Below are positions 4,019-6,731 of a stretch of DNA of 6,731 bases, one piece after another. The DNA lies in contig CADBQL010000017.1 in assembly GCA_902796815.1 (NCBI GenBank), positions 1 through 6,731 of the forward strand, written 5' to 3'. This DNA is from an uncultured Coriobacteriaceae bacterium (GTDB lineage: Bacteria; Actinomycetota; Coriobacteriia; Coriobacteriales; Eggerthellaceae). How positions within the stretch are numbered: the first letter of the stretch is position 1; the number at the start of each line of letters is the position of its first letter. The notes beneath the pieces were generated by a model. That model saw only the letters and a list, made by a program, of their open reading frames with translations. It was not told where the DNA came from and ran no database searches. A program made the translations under genes and the position numbers.

Positions 4019-6731
4019 ATGGGCAATGTGCTGAGAATACTTCTGCGTGATTTCAAGCGCCTGCTGAAGGCGCCTGCTGCGCTTATCGTGGTAGTTGCCC
4101 TCTTGGTGCTCCCGTCCCTATACACCTGGTATAACGTCGTAGCTTTCTGGGATCCTTACAACGCTACTGGCAATTTGCGCGTTTGCGTGGTGAACGAAGA
4201 CGTCGGTGCCGAAACCGATTTGACTGGTTCGCTGAACGTGGGTGAGCGAATAACGGATGAGTTGCTCACGAACGAATCGCTGAGCTGGGTTGAAGATGAT
4301 TTCGACGCCGCAATGGATAAGCTCAAGGTCGGCGACGTCTATGCTGTGTACGTGATTCCCGAAGACTTTTCGGAATGCCTCGTCTCGCCGCTGTCTGGCG
4401 AGCTCAAAACGCCCCAGCTCAAATACTATGCGAACGAAAAGCTCAGCCCTGTTTCGCCGAAGATTACGGACGTGGCCGCATCGACTTTGGACCAGACCAT
4501 AAACTCGATGTTCGTCGCTACAGTTAGCGATGCGGCGGTCGACGCGGTCGACGAAGCAATAGCAAAAGCCGAAACGGACATCGATGACGCGAAGTCAAAG
4601 GCGTCGGAGCGCATGGGGGCGGTCGATACCGCCTTATCAGAAGCGCGCAAGACCTTTGGTGGCATTCAGAAGGCGGCAGAGGATGCGCAAAAGAAGGTGG
4701 CGTCGGCGGACGGGGCACTCGATAGCGCCGTCGTGCTCGTCAACGATTCGCAGGCCGTCATTCAAGATGTTTCGGCTGAAGCCGATGCCGTTCAGAAAGG
4801 CCTCTCCAAACTATCGGAGAGCGCAAGCCCCAAGCTGACGAGCTTGCTTGCGAAGGCGTCGAGGCTTACCGCAAAGGCTTCCGCGGCGGCAGACGGTTTC
4901 TCCTCCTCGGCGAAGACGGCTCGCAACGACGTGGACGATGCGGTGAAGAAGGTCGAGCCAATCCTCGCCAAGCTCGGCGAGGTTTCCCAAGGCCTGAGGG
5001 AGATTGCAGATCTTCTGCCCGATGGAATACGTCTCAAGGAGCGGCTGTACGAAAGGGCGCGGGAAATCGACGACCGATGTAGCCGCATACAAGGCATTGC
5101 GAACGACGCCACGGAGTTCAGCGGGCGAATCGAGGCTGATTCGAAGACCGTGGCGGATGCGGCAAAAGATTTGAGCAGCGCCACTCAATCGGCATCGAAT
5201 ACCTTGGAGAAAAACGCGAGCAAGTTTATGGGCATCCTGTCCCAGGATTCGAATTCGGCATTGACACAGGTGAATACCGCGTGTGCTAACTTGTCGGCGA
5301 CGGTTTCGGGGCTCGGTACCACGATTGGTCAGGCCAAGGCGGCTCTTTCGCAACTCAATAGCCTTTTGGATAATTGCAGCGGTACCGCCTCGAAGACAAG
5401 CGTCCTTCTGGAAGGCGTACAATCAGATTTCGCTGCCGCGATATCGGACGCTCGCTTGCTCGCCGAATCGAACATCATCGCCGATTTGATGAAGAACGGT
5501 ACGCTGAATTCTCAGAGCATCGCCGATTTCATGGGTTCTCCTACGAAAGTCAAGAAAGAAGAGTTCTTCCAGGCCAACTCCTACGGGGCTTCGATGGCGC
5601 CGCTGTTCATGAACCTGACGTTTTGGATCGGCGCCTTCATGCTCGTGATTCTGTTCCGGCTCGAGGTTGACTCCGAAGGTGTCGTAGGACTCAAGCCGTG
5701 GCAACGCTATCTGGCGCGTTTTCTCCTGTTCTGCATGATTTCGGTGGGCCAGGCGCTCATTTGCTGCGCGGGCACGATGGCGCTCGGCGTGCAGGTGGCC
5801 AACGTCGCCGCCCTCTTCGGTGCAGCGGCCGTAGCCTCGCTTGCGTACATGAGCGTCATCTATGCGCTTTCGTCCACGTTCAGGCATGTGGGAAAAGGGC
5901 TGTGCATCGTGTTGGTGTTTGCGCAGATTCCCGGCGGTTCGGGTTTGTATCCAGTCGAAATGACGTCGAGCTTCTTCCAGGCGCTGTATCCGTTCCTGCC
6001 TTTCTCCTACGGAATCAGCGCCATGCGCGAGGCCATATGCGGTTTGTATGGCGCTAATTATGCTCATGATCTGCTTGCGCTGGGCGTGTTTTTCTCCGGC
6101 AACTTGATTGCGGGATTGCTCTTGACGCCGCTCATGTCCAACGTGGTGCGAATGACGGCCCGCCAAGTTCATGAGGGAGATTTGTACAACAGCGAAGACG
6201 TGGTGACACCCGAGCGGCCGTACCGGCTGACGCAGGTGCTGCGCGCACTCACCGAAAAGGAGGAGTATCGCCAGGAGCTTGAGAAACGCTATGCGCGCTT
6301 CTCGCGTCGCTATCCCATCTTCATCCGCGCATCCATCGTGCTTGGGGTTGGGGTGCCAGTTGTGCTGGCGTTGCTGCTCTCGCTGGATGCTGCCGAAAAA
6401 GTGCTGCTGCTTACGCTTTTCCTGCTGTGGCTCGTAGGGCTCATAGCATTTCTTGTGGTCGTGGAATCCCAGCGTTACAGTTTTGAGCGCCAGCTCGATT
6501 TGGAGCATATGAGCGATACGGGGCTGCTCAACCTGTTCTCGAATCGCGACCGTATGGCGGATGCCGGCTCGGACGCTTCTTCGAATTCCGGCTCGGACGA
6601 AGTGCCTGTCACCGATTCTGAGGACAGGACGGAGAAGGGGAGTCGAGCCCGTAGAAATCCGCGGGGCGGCTTGCGAAACGTAGGGCTCGTTGCGCGCAGA
6701 GATTGCTCAGCGCTGTTCAAAAACGTTATGA
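4019..6731 (+). CDS. YhgE/Pip-family membrane protein, ABC-2-like, running into a probable second YhgE module (3' end outside window)
   Basis: 904 codons are visible with no stop. The N-terminus is classic YhgE/Pip: basic RDFKRLLKAP, a TM helix (about 20-41) with PSLYTWYN, then WDPY and VVNEDVGA (57-64). A long extracytoplasmic part follows (to about 520), Ala/Ser/Asp/Lys-rich with coiled-coil character. A membrane domain starts at SYGASMAP (521-528) with TMs at about 529-548, 568-590, 597-618, 628-645 and 683-705, including QIPGGSGLYPVEM (636-648) and PFLPFSYGI. Relatives such as B. subtilis YhgE and lactococcal Pip (phage infection protein) are of about this size; transport function is not firmly known. 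Residues 706-821 add a cytoplasmic stretch and two more TMs (about 769-790, 795-816). A polar, partly acidic linker then leads to RNVGLVARRDCSALFKNVM (886-904), which resembles the protein's own first residues. ATG 4019 is fixed by an in-frame TAA two codons upstream; the ribosome site is poor. Confidence 0.9.
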   Translation, partial: MGNVLRILLRDFKRLLKAPAALIVVVALLVLPSLYTWYNVVAFWDPYNATGNLRVCVVNEDVGAETDLTGSLNVGERITDELLTNESLSWVEDDFDAAMDKLKVGDVYAVYVIPEDFSECLVSPLSGELKTPQLKYYANEKLSPVSPKITDVAASTLDQTINSMFVATVSDAAVDAVDEAIAKAETDIDDAKSKASERMGAVDTALSEARKTFGGIQKAAEDAQKKVASADGALDSAVVLVNDSQAVIQDVSAEADAVQKGLSKLSESASPKLTSLLAKASRLTAKASAAADGFSSSAKTARNDVDDAVKKVEPILAKLGEVSQGLREIADLLPDGIRLKERLYERAREIDDRCSRIQGIANDATEFSGRIEADSKTVADAAKDLSSATQSASNTLEKNASKFMGILSQDSNSALTQVNTACANLSATVSGLGTTIGQAKAALSQLNSLLDNCSGTASKTSVLLEGVQSDFAAAISDARLLAESNIIADLMKNGTLNSQSIADFMGSPTKVKKEEFFQANSYGASMAPLFMNLTFWIGAFMLVILFRLEVDSEGVVGLKPWQRYLARFLLFCMISVGQALICCAGTMALGVQVANVAALFGAAAVASLAYMSVIYALSSTFRHVGKGLCIVLVFAQIPGGSGLYPVEMTSSFFQALYPFLPFSYGISAMREAICGLYGANYAHDLLALGVFFSGNLIAGLLLTPLMSNVVRMTARQVHEGDLYNSEDVVTPERPYRLTQVLRALTEKEEYRQELEKRYARFSRRYPIFIRASIVLGVGVPVVLALLLSLDAAEKVLLLTLFLLWLVGLIAFLVVVESQRYSFERQLDLEHMSDTGLLNLFSNRDRMADAGSDASSNSGSDEVPVTDSEDRTEKGSRARRNPRGGLRNVGLVARRDCSALFKNVM

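Noticed and set aside
4811..5422. 203-codon open frame on the minus strand
   Set aside because: It is antisense to the coiled-coil part of the YhgE-type protein. It is Arg-rich and shows no family features.
5423..6508. 361-codon open frame on the minus strand
   Set aside because: It lies wholly inside the YhgE-type gene. Its product is rich in His, Gln and Arg with no domain or TM pattern, as expected of an antisense shadow.

Overview
The window is chromosomal bacterial DNA, moderately GC-rich by eye. It carries a block of envelope proteins that resembles class Coriobacteriia (Actinomycetota), perhaps Eggerthellaceae. That placement is inferred from protein style: a YhgE/Pip membrane protein, a CmpB-like (PF06541) membrane protein, and zinc-ribbon membrane-anchored proteins. 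No phylogenetic marker is present. I see no transposase, integrase, CRISPR array, tRNA or rRNA.

Layout: (1) Positions 2-145, plus strand, hold the last 47 codons of a membrane protein whose end resembles DUF2339 proteins. (2) Positions 146-380 are a non-coding gap between convergent genes. It holds an elaborate set of inverted repeats: a stem of about 30 pairs, an interleaved 11-bp pairing that would make a pseudoknot or loop-loop contact, and an 8-bp closing stem. Every non-Watson-Crick pair in the long stem becomes G-U if the minus strand is transcribed, so a minus-strand structured RNA is my best reading. (3) Positions 381-3784 form a four-gene minus-strand cluster. In order of transcription: a polytopic PF06541-type membrane protein (3784-2573), a 184-bp gap with a hairpin, a zinc-ribbon/TM protein (2388-1558), a second zinc-ribbon/TM protein (1543-800), and a 140-aa single-TM protein (803-381) joined to its neighbour by an ATGA overlap. 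(4) Positions 3785-4018 are a divergent promoter region. (5) From 4019 to the window end a large YhgE/Pip-family membrane protein is read on the plus strand; it has no stop in the window.

How the genes may work together: the three small anchored proteins share a layout of one TM helix followed by a helical extracytoplasmic part with a similar motif (a Y/L-rich helix, then G-D/R-Y/F/D, then an aromatic/aliphatic helix). Two of them add an N-terminal cytoplasmic CxxC...CxxC zinc ribbon. They look like paralogues built by duplication and may form one envelope complex with the PF06541 protein. Their function is unknown.

The YhgE-type protein is odd. After a complete YhgE module, an extra two-TM segment and a polar, partly acidic linker, the same reading frame enters what looks like the N-terminus of a second YhgE module exactly where the window stops. 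The most unusual items are the structured element at 150-307 and this apparent tandem YhgE fusion.
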